A stretch of 64,000 nucleotides of DNA, taken from contig JAIWWG010000001.1 in the NCBI GenBank assembly GCA_025435555.1, positions 982,753 to 1,046,752 on the forward strand, written 5' to 3'. Positions 22,421-34,418 of the stretch are shown piece by piece. The notes beneath the pieces were generated by a model. That model did no database searches. It saw only the letters and a list, made by a program, of their open reading frames with translations, and was not told the DNA's origin. Each line of letters opens with the position of its first letter. Positions within the stretch are counted from its first letter, which is position 1. This DNA comes from Chytriomyces cf. hyalinus JEL632. Taxonomy: Eukaryota; Chytridiomycota; Chytridiomycetes; Chytridiales; Chytriomycetaceae. Position numbers and translations under genes: made by a program.

Positions 22421-25400
22421 ATGACAGAGAGTCCCAGGCTGAGCCCCATGCCCAGGCGCATACGTGACTCCTCTGTCGCTCCCTCCCAAGGTGACTCTCC
22501 CATCTCTGCTACACCAACCTCCGCCTTTCTGCGTCGTCTCCCGCTATCACCCGCTGTCGCTTCATCCGCCAACTCGTACGAATCACCTACCATACCCTCC
22601 GCACTTTCGTCCACTTTGCAAGACTCCGATCTCGTCTCTCCGCGGTCCATCAGCTCAAATCCTTATGCGAAACTGTCCTCCGCAACACCGCAATCACCAT
22701 CTATTTCAGTAGGTCGCTCATCTTCAACAGGAAGGAGTCTGAAGGAGAAGACGGGCGGTTTCTTATCGAGGCTGTTCAGCTCCAGAAGCAAATCAAGAGA
22801 GAGGGACAGAGGCAGAGAGAAGGATAGAGTCAGAGATCACCCCAGGGAGACATCTTTATCAAGCAAGGGCTCTATTCCTTCAATCGACAATGTCCGGTTC
22901 CAACACGTGAAGGCAGTGGATGCGAGGACGAGCACAAAGAAACTGATTTCACCGTCGAATAACGACTTTGCCGTCATGTTTCCGAGTATGGTTCGTCCGA
23001 AAGATGATGTCCCTGCCTCGGCTGACACTGGATTTAAAGTATACGTAAGACGCTTTTTTATTTTTTGTCGGGGGAGACGCCTGGGTTTTCGCAGTGCCAA
23101 TCACAAACTAATCAGATTGATTCTCGCAGACCGTCACTGTCCATTCGTTCAATGACACAAAGCACGTCAAAATATCCGAATCGGACGATGGATTCATGGT
23201 CCGTTTCGAAATATACAAGGCGTTTCAGATACCAGCCTCGCAAATGTCCGGTTGCTTCTCCATGTACAACTCGAAAGAGTTCCACTCGAGTGAGTGTTAC
23301 TCAGACAATCATTACCCGTTCAAGAAACTGAAATCTGAACCCACTCCCACCATGCAGATAATTCAGATTTGAGTGACGACGACTTGTTTCAGCTTTGCCG
23401 TCAAACACATATACCCGATTTGATTCTGATTCCCACCACTGGAAGACAGAGCGAAACTTACCCAAAAATTCCTCAACCTACCAAAGCAACAAACGAAGAA
23501 GGCAAAGCGCAGGATGCCGCCAGGTCGACTGCTGCTGAACATGAAAACACACCGCCGTTGCCGCTTTCTCCGCCGCAGCAGCCGGTTGTATCGAAAAAAC
23601 CAAAACCGTCACTCCATATTTCCACATCAGTAGCGTCCAATCCTGTCAATATATCCGAAACATCCCATAATCCGCCCGTGAAACGTGTCATGGTTGAAAC
23701 GCCAATGACAGCATCACCCAGTGCATTAGTTGGAGGCGATCCTCGCCCGCGTGCAAATAGCTCATCATCTCAAGTCAAATTTTTGGAGGATGATCTCAAA
23801 TCCGCAGACTCTCTCGGCACTTCTCCTATCATGGCTCGACGACCGAAACGAATCGGCACAGTTGCCAAATCTCGGCTCTCCAAACAAGCTCCCATCGCAA
23901 ACGGAATCGTAATTCAAAAAGATGTCTCGTCATCAAACTTATATCAAAAAGACTTTCGATCAGGAGGAGTTTCCATGCCCCGCACAAACCGAAACACGAA
24001 TCCACCTGCCCTTGCACCTGTCGCAGCAACAATGCCGCGCAGCCTGCTGCCTCTTCCCCCCAATACCACTGCAATTACATCATCCTCAAAAGACTTTATC
24101 CCAGTTGCAGTTTCAAGTCGACACATTCTTCGTCACAGTAACGCATATGACGATCTAAGGCAGGGCGTCCTTGAATTCGGTGATCGTCCAAGTGCGCCAA
24201 CAATTGTTCAAAACTTGAACAACTTTTTCCCATCCATTGTTGTGGACGAGAAAGAAGCGGCGGAATTCTCAATTAGCAGAAGCAGCACAAGCAGCGGAGA
24301 AAACTCATTATCCCGAGTAGGCGGTGCTACCTCTGCTGCGAATTCTTTGTCTGGGATCAAAATTCGGGATGGTAGCCTTCTTGTGTCCAAAGACACTGTT
24401 CGCATCATGCGGGAAAATAGCGAACGCAGTGTGGCGAGTGCAACAAGTAGTTTAGGGCGACTTGCAGGGCCAAGCAAATTGGGTCTAATGAGTGCGGACA
24501 GTGCGGACGGGGAGGAGTTTAAAGAAGAGGTTACCAGCGTCGTCGTTCCAGGAAGTCTTCGGGATACACATGCTTTGGAGGTGGGATCGCCCACTTTCAG
24601 CTTTGACTACTTGCAAAACACCACACTCGATCGATCAGCGTATGCAACAGTGGATCGACCTGAGGGTGGGTTAGATCGAGTCCCAACGTCCAGTGTCCTG
24701 TCGCTTTGGCGCACTCGAGCGGATGAAATCGCAATCAAACGAAATGTGACGGACGTGTGGAAAGAAAAAGTCGCGGGACTGGGTTCAGGAGGACTGTTCC
24801 TGTCTCTCGATGCCAAAGCGATTCAAAAGCCAAGCGAGGGCCTTTCTCCGACGAGTGAGGGCATCTCCCCCACAAAGTCGTTCGAATCAGACACTTCACA
24901 AGATACAGATGGGATATCTCCAAGCGAGGAGAAGCAAGAACCTCTTCATGACGAGTTGCTTCCACCACTTATTTCTCGTCGCACAAAACGGCACACTTGG
25001 AAGGGATTCGTGCCTCAGCCGGGAGTTCCAGATGACGAGCAATTGGTACCATACAACGGCGAAGATAATCTTCCACGACAACAGACATCGTCACCTGTAC
25101 AAGATGAACTCATGGAGTCTTCCTTCGATAACATTGCCATTGTGCCGCCTGCCGCCGAAGTGGATGTCATTGACCACCACCATGAACCACATCCAAGAAG
25201 CACCATTGACGAGCTTAAAGCTGCATCCAGCGCCGAACCGTCTCACATTAAATTTTGGAAAGGCAAAATGATTGGTCAAGGGTCTTTTGGGGCGGTTTAC
25301 TTTGGTGTCAATATTGCCACCAGCGAATTAATTGCCGTTAAGCAAGTTGCTCTCGTGCCTTTAAAAAAGACGCGGGGTGGAGGAGGGAAACCATATGCAC

Positions 25401-26190
25401 CTTTACCGCCAAGCAGGGTAAACAAAATGGTGGATGCACTGAGTGTTGAGATTTCGTTGCTGCGTGAGTTGAGTCATGACAACGTTGTGCGATATCTCGG
25501 TAAGTTTTTAAGTGATGGCCACTCTTGTTCCAAAACAATTGACTGATAAACTTGTGTTTTTAGGGTTTGATGTGGTTGAAAACGTTGTCAGTGTATTTCT
25601 GGAGTATGTTGATGGTGGCTCATTGGCAACCATGATTTCTCGTTACGGACGATTCGACTATGCCTTGGCGCAGTCTGTCACACACCAAGTTCTGTCTGGA
25701 TTGGAGTATCTCCACGACCGCTGCATCATTCACCGCGATATTAAAGGCGCCAACAGTGAGTGTTTTGTCCACACACCTCATATGAATTTTTTTTCAAAGC
25801 GGCTGAAAAAAAAAAAAACTTCCACAGTCCTTGTCAACCGACTTGGAGTCGCCAAAATCGCCGACTTTGGAATCTCAAAGAAAAACGAATACAAATACCA
25901 AACCAATTCTCGCATGTCCATGCAAGGTACCGTATACTGGATGGCACCTGAAGTCATGGCCAACAAGGGTGGATACAGTGCCAAAGTCGATATTTGGAGT
26001 TTGGGCTGTGTCGTGTACGAGATGTTGCAAGGTCATGCGCCGTGGAAGGATTTGAACGAAATGCAAATCATGTGGAAAGTCGGGATGGAGCATGCAACTC
26101 CTCCGGTTCCTGCTTCCTTGCGTGATGATGCAAAAGAGTTTTTGGAGCGGTGTTTTGTCATGTAAGCCGAAGAACTTTGAATCGTATTTC

Positions 26191-26229
<39 letters not shown>

Positions 26230-26490
26230 CATCAGTTGTTTTGTTTTTGAAATTCACACAGTGAACCTGAAGACAGACCAACCGCAACCGAGTTGTTTTC
26301 TTGTGAATTCCAGAGAGTTGATTATTTGGAATTCAACTTTGAGGAATGGTGGAACCGCGTGGAAAGTCAGCGACTCGCGCGGGAGGCAGCTGAAGAAGCA
26401 GAAGACGACGACGACGACGATGAAGATGACAATGACAATGACTCAGATTCATTTGACGAAATGGGAGATTCGGATGATTCACAAGATTAG
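22421..26490 (+). CDS. MAP kinase kinase kinase (STE11/BCK1 type)
   Basis: Serine/threonine kinase at the head of a MAPK cascade. Start is the ATG at 22421 (MTESPRLSPMPRRIRDSSV); upstream in-frame codons lack an ATG. The first ~700 residues are Ser/Pro-rich regulatory sequence. Exons around 23140-23360 form a folded block (VTVHSFNDTKHVKISESDDG, QMSGCFSMYNSKEFHS) like the Ras-binding/ubiquitin-like domain of fungal MAPKKKs. The C-terminal kinase domain shows GQGSFGAVYFG (P-loop), IAVKQV (ATP Lys), HRDIKGAN (catalytic loop; the intron after the Asn codon joins to ILVNRLGVAKIADFGISKK with DFG) and GTVYWMAPEVM. The gene ends in an acidic tail rich in Asp. A late intron contains a long poly-T run (about 26193-26226). 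Bck1-like (cell-wall integrity) is favoured over Ste11 by the length, without proof. Confidence 0.9.
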
Positions 26491-27037
26491 GGACGTAACG
26501 TGTTTTTTTTAGATTTATATTGGCGCGGCTTTTTTTTTTTTTTTTTTCTTTTCCTTTCATAATGCAGGCTGATGACGTAGCCAAAAATATAACTTACTTT
26601 GGAACTGTATGTAATCCACAGCATGGTATTTTGCCTCGACGAAATCCCCATAGTTCAAGACAACCACACTGTGTGGTCAAAATTTCCAGGCAAAAAAAAT
26701 AAAAAGTCACCACACGGCATTAACCTCTGAGAGACGTCATAAAAATGCACACGGCGGATCCTTGAGCAATTATTTCATCAGGTATTCCGCACCACTGTTG
26801 ACTGCATTTGAGTCGATCAACTCTGGAGCTATCCATTTGGGCAGTTTTACAGAAAGGGCATGGCTACCTCATCCACCTTGGTCAGGGTCTTCAGAACATC
26901 TTCACCTCCAAAAAAAAACATTGTTTTGGATTTTTTGAGCGATGAAGAAAATGGCACACAACTAAAATGTGCTCACGGCACAAAGTGGGAAATATGCATT
27001 TTTTTAAAGTGGTTGTTATTGTCCAAAGAACCGGTCA
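26491..27037. other. Convergent intergenic region
   Basis: 547 bp between the MAPKKK stop and the stop of the minus-strand family gene. It includes a poly-T run near 26530-26547 and AT-rich sequence. No gene is seen. Confidence 0.4.
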
Positions 27038-28539
27038 CTACACGTGTGACAAAGTAAATGTTCCCGTCCGTCCATCCGAAGTTTCCCAAGTACCATTCAT
27101 GTATCCACCTGACACTTTGGCTCGATACATGACATTGACGGGTGCCCCAACTTCGGCAGTTTCAGACAAAGTCTCCATAAACTCAATTCGAGTTCCAGAT
27201 TCATGACACCGCCCCGAAATGGCCAAATCATCCACCAAGTTTTTTCCAGATACAGTCACACCTTGAACATGGATGTTGAATTTCATGCGATATTGTACAG
27301 GCACAATGACTTCTTGTTTTGTTTCATCGGGGGTTCCAGCGCCTTTGACAACTGTTATAACCGCATTGGCGGTATTACAAAGACGCGCAGTCACATTTTT
27401 CCCGCTTTCTGATGCAGCTGCTTTGAAAGCGTTGGCCGCCGAAGTGATTGAAGTTCGTGTTTGAGCTAGGGCCGTGTTTGTTGAAGCCTGAACAGTTGCG
27501 ATGGCGTTTTTCAGAGAATCGAGAGATGAGGAAATGGATGCTTTTGCAGGAGTGATTGGTTCTGTTAAAGGGGGAGGCAATCCAGTGGGGACGGCGGGGA
27601 GTGGTCTTGCTTCCTCCGGTTGCTCAGGGTTCGCGGCTTCAGGAGAAGTACTGGTGGTATCAATAGGATCGTACAAGATGGAGATGGCAGTTCCCGTCCA
27701 TTCGCCCGACAGATGGGCTGTTGCGGCAATCACTTCAGGTTTCGGACTGAACAAGGCAAGGGTGAATGCAAAAGGATTCATCTTTTTCTTGTCCGAAGCT
27801 GGTGGGGATGGAGGGAGAGAGTACACAGGTTGAGACTGCGTGCCTGCTGCGGTATCGAGAGCAGCAGACTGCTTGGAAGCAACACCCGCAGACACTTTGT
27901 CTACTCCAGCTATCACTGAATTTGAGACAACAACGTCAGTTGCCTTTCCAGCAACCAAACGCGTGGATGAGGCTAGGGCACCAGCGGTGATATCAGCGAC
28001 TGAAAAAAAAGAGACAGATTAGATCAATGACTCATGGGTTCCCAGTGACGCCCTACTTGGCTGGACGAGATGCTCGACCTGTCCCGCGACAGCATTGCCC
28101 AGAACGACGGCGGCCAGCTGGGCACCAACCAAGACAACTGCAGACTCATCCTGAGTCTGAAAACGGGAGTAATAAGTCACACAAATCGAATTCGCCATTC
28201 ACTGCAATGAGGATGAATAATCACCTTTTCCAAGACGGTGAGACCTCTCCGCCGCACTTCTGCAATTAGTTCGTCGTGGCTCCAAACACTGCGCCGTGAG
28301 CGTTGCGCACTGCGAGCAATTCCAAAAACAGCCATGGGCGAGCTGTGGTCGCAGATTATGATAAGCGAGATCGCGAGACGAATGAAAGGAACTCACAGCA
28401 GCAGCAAGGATGCGGTACCGCCAATGACGGCGCTGTTTGCGCGTGCATGTGCTGTACGAGTAGCTTTTTCAGCGAGAAGAAGTGTAGCGTCGTCCAGAGT
28501 CACGACAGGGACCGAGTTTGTGGGGCTGCGATGGAACAT
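27038..28539 (-). CDS. SPIAV/GEW-family protein A (unrecognised family)
   Basis: One of three paralogues in this window. Starts at ATG 28537-28539 (MFHRSPTNSVPVVTLDD), with introns at about 28400, 28210 and 28010. The N-terminal half matches the two other copies: SPMAVFGIARSAQRS, HDELIAEVRRRGLTVLE and VVLVGAQLAAVVLGNAVAG (a hydrophobic helix). A Ser/Thr/Pro linker follows, then the conserved C-terminal domain: LSGEWTG, QYRMKFNIHV, VSGKNLVDDLAISGR, EFMETL, VNVMYRAKVSGGYMNGTW, ETSDGRTGTFTLSHV. The alternation of hydrophobic residues and G-W / G-F-L closure suggests a small antiparallel beta-barrel. I know no named family with this architecture. The linker here is longer and Ala-rich compared with copies B and C. 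Confidence 0.75.
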
Positions 28540-29351
28540 TTTTATGATGAGTTTTTATTGATTTAAATACTCAAATATTTACGTAAATATCCGTGTGATT
28601 GCAAATCATCATTTTACCCAAGCTCTTGCACGTGCCAACTGAGACAAGGCACATTGCAGCATAGTCAGGTACAAGGGTCAGTGCCGCGCGCATTTGTGAG
28701 CGTGTTAATGTTTTAATATGCTTGGGTTCGGACAACTGCATCCGTCCATCCATCGTCAGTCACTCGCTCCCCATCATGCAGAAACACGTGCGCAGGAAGA
28801 CTATGATGGGTGGGAGTAGTGGATGCTGTGATTCAGCTGTCCAGAATCGTGTGTCTTGCTCTGTTTTGATTCAGCTGCGCCGCGTAAACAACAAGCAGGA
28901 TTCAAAGCGACTGCACAGCACAGATGGATCATTGCATGACTAAAATATACGCAGCACAATTGTGGAATTTGCTCTCATAGAAATACTGACGATGAGGCGG
29001 TTGGAAATGGGAAAACCAAGTGAAACCAATTTGCGCATTTTCCCCAATCAAGCCCATCAGCGAGAGTGCATCTGCCATTGAGGGACGGCAGAGGGGACTG
29101 CACGGGCCCAGCAGCCAGCAGCAAACACGCCCTCTGCAAGCAGCATCCATGGACCCGTACACGCCGTACCAACGTGTCGAGCTCCAGTCGCTGCCGTCTT
29201 TCAAAGTGCAGGTGGCGTTGTAGTCAAAACCCTAATAATCGCAGAGTGGCAAAAAAATTTAAATTCTCACGAGGCAAAGAGATAAATACAGCGCCTTTCT
29301 CCCTCCACAAAATAAGATAGCACAAACCTCCTCACAACAACTACCCAAACC
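28540..29351. other. Intergenic region
   Basis: 812 bp between divergent genes. Several open frames occur on both strands (for example minus 28929-29204) but they are cysteine/tryptophan-rich, short and without recognisable features. The last 100 bp before 29352 form an AC-rich leader. No supported gene. Confidence 0.4.
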
Positions 29352-29660
29352 ATGAGATTCAACGCCGTTGCCCTTCTTGTTGCTGCCGCTGCCGTCCTTG
29401 CACAGGACTCCTCCATTGAGGCCACCGGCACTGTCGCTGCCACCGCTGCCGCTACCAAGGCTGCTGCCACCTCTGCCGCTGCCGCCGCTGCCGAGACCAC
29501 CTCCGACGTCGTCATCAACCCCAACTACGTCAACGAGATCATGGGACGTGGAAAGGCTCTGTGGGCTTTCCTGCCAGTCTCCATTGTCGGAACCGTTGCA
29601 TCCCTCATTCCATTCTTCCGCAACTTTGACCAGGGAGTCCAGGCTGACGAGCAGTCATAA
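29352..29660 (+). CDS. Small Ala/Thr-rich secreted or membrane protein, copy 1
   Basis: Intronless, 102 residues. Signal peptide MRFNAVALLVAAAAVLAQ, then an Ala/Thr-rich stretch (ATGTVAATAAATKAAATSAA), a conserved-looking segment VVINPNYVNEIMGRGK, one hydrophobic helix (ALWAFLPVSIVGTVASLIPF) and a short polar tail RNFDQGVQADEQS. Topology is probably N-out with a single membrane span. Codons are strongly biased to C- and G-ending forms (GCC, GTC, ACC), suggesting high expression. It is a tandem duplicate of the gene at 30380, with only three residue differences (positions 14, 46 and 51). Family unknown. Confidence 0.85.
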   Translation: MRFNAVALLVAAAAVLAQDSSIEATGTVAATAAATKAAATSAAAAAAETTSDVVINPNYVNEIMGRGKALWAFLPVSIVGTVASLIPFFRNFDQGVQADEQS

Positions 29661-30379
29661 ATGTAGAACTTCCTAGACGGCTGATCAAAGATAGATTGTT
29701 TTGGTCTGGCCACCCACAGCTGGTCTGCAACTGCGCTTATTTGATTTCCTTCATTAGTTCTTCGTTTTCTGTTTCATAATCTAAGGTTCGGTGAAAGTGT
29801 GCCTGTTCTTTTTGCAGCGATTCGTGCAAAGGGAATAAACAACAGCAACTATGGTTGTATAGAGTAGAATCAATACACCACCACTATCACCATTTTACCT
29901 TGAGACTCCTGCTGTGTTTTGTAGTTGAGAATGCAGATGGATCCGTGCTTACGGCAATCGGAACACGGGAGCCATATGACAAGTTAGTAATTCCGGTTGT
30001 GGGTCAAATTGCATTATTGCATCCATCCATCCATCCATCCATCCTTGGCTCATTTGGGAGCAGTGCGCATAAAATTTCATGAATGCTTTCTCGTCAGCTG
30101 TCCATGTCGAAGGAAGGCTGACATATCCTGTCATTGGTTGGCATCCCCATCACTCACTGGCTACTGCGAGAGCCAGTTGATGTGTTGCTCTTTCAAAGGG
30201 GCGTAGCAAGGAGAGAGATGGATGCCAATTGGAAAAAGACCGGAGCGATTAAAAAAAAGCACAAAGATACCGGCCGCTTGCCATTTTTTAAGAGGTGGCG
30301 TCGGACAGATATGTTGGCAAATCTCCGGCAAAGAAGAAGAAGAAAAAAACAAAAACAAATCAAACACACTCCAAATCAC
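29661..30379. other. Spacer between duplicated small genes
   Basis: 719 bp. It contains an ATCC/CATC microsatellite at about 30019-30043 and the promoter of copy 2. Unlike the coding sequences, the two upstream regions are not obviously alike apart from A/C-rich leaders. No gene is seen. Confidence 0.4.
30020..30043. repeat. (ATCC)n microsatellite
   Basis: About six tandem ATCC units in the spacer between the duplicated 102-residue genes. Confidence 0.9.
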
Positions 30380-30688
30380 ATGAGATTCAACGCCGTCGCC
30401 CTCCTCGTCGCTGCCGCTACCGTCCTTGCACAGGACTCCTCCATTGAGGCCACCGGCACTGTCGCTGCCACCGCTGCCGCAACCAAGGCTGCTGCCACCT
30501 CTGCTGCCGCCGCCCCGGCTGAGACCACTGCTGATGTTGTCATCAACCCCAACTACGTCAACGAAATCATGGGACGTGGAAAGGCTCTGTGGGCTTTCCT
30601 GCCAGTCTCCATCGTCGGAACTGTTGCATCCCTCATTCCATTCTTCCGCAACTTTGACCAGGGAGTCCAAGCTGACGAGCAGTCGTAA
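30380..30688 (+). CDS. Small Ala/Thr-rich secreted or membrane protein, copy 2
   Basis: Start at ATG 30380, in the same context (ATGAGATTCAACGCCGT) as copy 1. The frame stays open far upstream but the homology begins exactly here. 102 residues, with the same signal peptide, Ala/Thr-rich stretch, VVINPNYVNEIMGRGK motif and membrane helix as the gene at 29352. The differences are A14T, A46P and S51A, and synonymous changes are few, so the duplication is recent or the copies are being homogenised by gene conversion. Confidence 0.85.
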   Translation: MRFNAVALLVAAATVLAQDSSIEATGTVAATAAATKAAATSAAAAPAETTADVVINPNYVNEIMGRGKALWAFLPVSIVGTVASLIPFFRNFDQGVQADEQS

Positions 30689-30964
30689 GCACGGAAACAA
30701 AAGCAGTGATACCTGGCCAACACAACACCCATCAAGTGAAGGCCTCTGTCGACAGACTGGGTCTTGTTTTATTTTTTATTCTCCTATGTTTTACTTAACC
30801 TATGTATGCTGTTAGTCTTTTTCTTAATACTGCTGATTCCATTCGTGCAATGCGTGCGCAGTTGGGTAATAAATCCAGTCAGTGTCGTGTGATTAAATGC
30901 TTCGCAATATATATTTACTGGACTTATTTTAAGTTAAAAACATTTACGAAATATAAAAATAGAA

Positions 30965-32816
30965 ATGTTAGTAAAACGGGCTCTGGCGACTCTGCGACGA
31001 CTACTCTCAGGCCACACCCGGCGCCTGCCCGTCACTGTGCTAGCATGCGTGTTTACCGTGCTGGTACTCGCAGCGGTGCTCGACTGCCCGGACCTCCTCC
31101 TGCGCACCACGCTGCACTACTGGACAAACCGCGAGGGCACGCGCGCAAGTAGCGCTGTCGCGCACGTCGGAACAAACAGCGACGGAACACTGCGCACGCC
31201 GATCCCCGCCTTCATTCTACGCACGTTCAAGTCCGCCGACAGGCTTGACATTGAAAACGCCGCTATGAACGGATCAGACAGCGCCAGAGAGCGAATGACC
31301 TGGTGCGCGCAAGTCGAGAGAGATATTATATACCATCACGTTCATTTATTGTTTTCATTTACATCAGGTTTAAAACCTGGGAAGGGCACAACCCGAATCA
31401 CGTTCAAATTATATTCAACGACGATGATGCGGATAGATTCATCAAAGGAACATTTGATCCGTATGTTGTCAAAGCTTTTTATAAGCTACCCAGGATCGTA
31501 CAGAGAGCCGACATGACGCGGTATCTGATGCTCTACGAATTTGGTGGAGTATACACGGACATGGATACGGAATGCTTCACTCCAATTGATCAATGGACGT
31601 ATGGACATCAAATGGTGCGAGCGATTGTTGGTGTCGAAATGCCTGGAACCACGAACGATGGACTGGATCAAATTGTGCAGTGGACCATGGCAATGGCACC
31701 AAAGCATGAATTTCTAGACGATGTAATTCGTGAACTATCACATAGAGTTCACACGAATACACGCGAGTTTCTCACACACGTGGATAATGTGGTTCCCATC
31801 ACGGGTCCTGGACTGTGGACCGATGTCTTTTACGATTACCTGCGAAAAAAGGAGTTTGATCCGAAAGCGGTTATCGGAATGCATCGCGCGTACAAGCTCA
31901 TTGGAGATTTGGTGCTTCTGGGACGAGTTCATTTTCAAGTACCCTTCATCTTTTCAATGCATCGATTTTCGGGCGAATTCAAGGACGGATGGAAAAAGAA
32001 GCAAGAAAAGCTGCTCGTTTCACCTGCCGATATATCCACGGAAGAGACAAAAGATTCACCGCCAGCCTCCATCAAACTGAACCGCACCATACCCCATCGA
32101 ATCTTGCGCCCGATGCGATCAAGCAGTCGCAGGCAGCTGAAAACCATGTTGACTCCTTCCCAATGGCACTGGTTCAACTCTTGGGAACACGAGAATCCAA
32201 CGCATTTACAGCTCCTGTTTGGCGAACGCGATTTGGATCGATTTGTGAAAGGAGCTTTTTCAAAAAAGATTGGGGCAGCGTATTTCAAGTTGAAAAGGGA
32301 GTTGAGGCCCCTGTTTGGTCGATATTTAATGTTGTATATATTTGGGGGAGTATCAACACGGGACTCGGTTGAATGTTTGCGGCCGTTTAGTGAATGGGAT
32401 GGGGTGGACGACAGGACAAGTCTTGTTTTGAGCGTGGAGGTTTGGTGTTCACCATCGCTTATTTTCTTGAAATACGTACCCTTAACTCCGGCTCTCTTTT
32501 TCGTTCCCCATAGATGAACGGGAAACTCGGCGATTCTGTTATTGCGGCATCACCGAAAAATCCATTCATTCGCGACTTGATTGCAATCATTGCTGAACGA
32601 ATCAGAACGACATCCGAAGAATGGCTCGATAAAAATGCATTTGTGGCGGCTGCGATTGGCGATTTAGCTGTGATTGAGATTGGCAAGCAATACAAGTTCA
32701 ATGCATCTGCCGCAGAGACGTCGACCACTGGATACACAAAATCAAGTGATATTTTATTGCTTTCAAGCAAATATGCGGTGGGAGAGGACGCCATCTTCAA
32801 GATTCATGAAGTGTGA
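30965..32816 (+). CDS. Two-domain GT32 (OCH1-like) glycosyltransferase
   Basis: Golgi type II membrane glycosyltransferase of the OCH1/alpha-1,6-mannosyltransferase family (GT32). Exons 30965-31302, 31368-32439 and 32514-32816 give 570 residues. A basic N-terminus precedes the signal anchor LPVTVLACVFTVLVLAAVLD. Domain 1 has IPAFILRTFKS, WFKTWEGHNPNHVQIIF, RADMTRYLMLYEFGGVYTDM and the DXD metal site in YTDMDTECF. Domain 2 repeats the fold: IPHRILRPMRSS, WFNSWEHENPTHLQLLF, FGRYLMLYIFGGVSTR, but its equivalent of YTDMDTE reads STRDSVE, so both catalytic Asp are lost. Introns fall so that the repeats align across junctions. Domain 2 is probably structural or regulatory. The nucleotide-sugar donor is assumed GDP-mannose from the family, not shown. 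Confidence 0.85.
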
Positions 32817-32913
32817 GGAAGGGGTGAGGCTAAAAAAACAAAAAACAAAACTAGAAAATACAATATTTAAAAGGCGCATCAATGTTTGTTGTTTTTTGCA
32901 ACCGTGCAATTTT

Positions 32914-33268
32914 CTAGTGTTCTGCTTGTTCTAAGATTTTGACAATGTTCCACTCATTCCGCCGAATGGCCTCTCTTTTGGCGATCGAGTTTTCGTAGTG
33001 AACGTCCGCGCCGTACGAAATCAGGGCTTCCACAACCGCAGTACTGCCAACACAAGCTGCCGCCTGGAGCGGTGATTTCCCACTTGGGACACCATGCATT
33101 GGTATATTCGGCGAGGCTCCAGCTGCAAGTAGCTGCAGGCAAACGGAGTCATTGCACATTTCAATTGCTCCAAACAATGGCGCGTTATTCAATGCTGACA
33201 CTGAAGCGCCGTTCTCGATAAGAAATGCGACAACTTCTGAGTTCCCAAGACTTGCGGCGAATCTGTTG

Positions 33269-33306
<38 letters not shown>

Positions 33307-34051
33307 GATGTTTCAAAATTTTGATTAGACACGTTTTGTTGCCCTAACCAACGTTAAGCTTAACGAACCTCAATGCCTCATCCGCTCGTGCATGTACGTT
33401 GGCGCCTGCATGCATCAGCAACTGCATCGTGCCAATATTCTTTAACCTACAAGCTTCACGAAACGCTTCGTCTTCACGAACGCCAATCAGCTTCCTCCTC
33501 GCTTCCAAACTAGAAGCGCCTGCATCCAAAAGAGCCAGCACGATGCACTCTCCATCCTCACGTTTGCAAGCAAGACGCAGTGCACTTGATTCCAACGCAT
33601 CAAAAGACGCTCCACAGCGGATGAGTGATTTGAATAAACTTGAACAGTCCATTTCAAAGTAGCTGTAGAACTGTAGCCATGTTTTCTGTGGTTTTACGAG
33701 CATCTTGACGGCGGCGGCGGCAGCAGCAGCAGCTTCATCATTGTCCGAGCCGCCGTCATAGTCATCGTCCTCATCATCGTCCTCAGCACAGTCTTCATCG
33801 TCAATGTCCATAGCAAGCATGTGTCGAACGGGGAAGCCTGGAATGACTGGTTCCTTGAGCAGGGCAATCATGGCCAGGTCGCTGCCAAACGCAGCCTTGA
33901 TGATTTGTGCGTGCACGGCGGGTGAGGACCAAGTCTCCTGACGCAGGGCCTTGAATAGGGAGGTGACTTGGGCAAACTGAGACAGCGACGCAGTGCTGGA
34001 GACGCTGTGGATTGTGATGGACACCCACAGTTCGATAGGCAGAGCTGTCAT
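32914..34051 (-). CDS. Ankyrin-repeat protein with F-box-like N-terminus
   Basis: Starts at ATG 34051 (MTALPIELWVSITIHSVSST, F-box-like: LPIELWVSI). An acidic Asp/Glu stretch and a poly-Ala run (about 33710-33800) follow. Ankyrin repeats come next: LFKSLIRCGASFDALESSAL, VLALLDAGASSLEARRK, MQLLMHAGANVHARADEALR, then, after an intron, AASLGNSEVVAFLIENGASV, LQLLAAGASPNIP and SPLQAAACVGSTAVVEALI. It ends ILEQAEH at 32914. The intron (about 33264-33368) contains a run of over 30 T on the coding strand (poly-A on plus, 33269-33302), long for a pyrimidine tract. Ankyrin/F-box proteins act as interaction adaptors; substrate unknown. Confidence 0.8.
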
Positions 34052-34418
34052 TGGCGGAGTACAAATTTTTTGAAAAAAAAAAAAAAAATGAAAGGGCTGG
34101 GCCTCCGGAAAAATAACTTGTTTCACTTTGACCGCGTTGGTCCTCTGGAAGACCTTTTTACTCCATGTGAGGGAAAGTTTCCATGCGAGGTAAGGTAACA
34201 GAAGAGCAAGCGTTTCTCCACCTCGAGTGCACGCACATCGGAGACAGTCAGCGACGCTTTGCCAGCTACCCAGCTGTCTGCGCCGAACGCACCCATCCTG
34301 CTTCCTCTCACACCACCACCACCGCTCCTGATTCAACAGGTTCGAGAGGGATGAGACAACCTGGGCATGAACCCCCTTTAATTATGTAATCCGAGTGCGC
34401 CAAATTGTGTTACAAAAA
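34052..34418. other. Divergent promoter region
   Basis: 367 bp between the ankyrin gene and family protein B. A 16-A run at 34073-34088 lies just upstream of the ankyrin start. No gene is seen. Confidence 0.4.

Noticed and set aside
33269-33302. Poly-A run of over 30 bases as a possible retroposon tail
   Set aside because: It lies inside the ankyrin-gene intron on the opposite strand, where it reads as poly-T; no retroposon body or target duplication is visible next to it.
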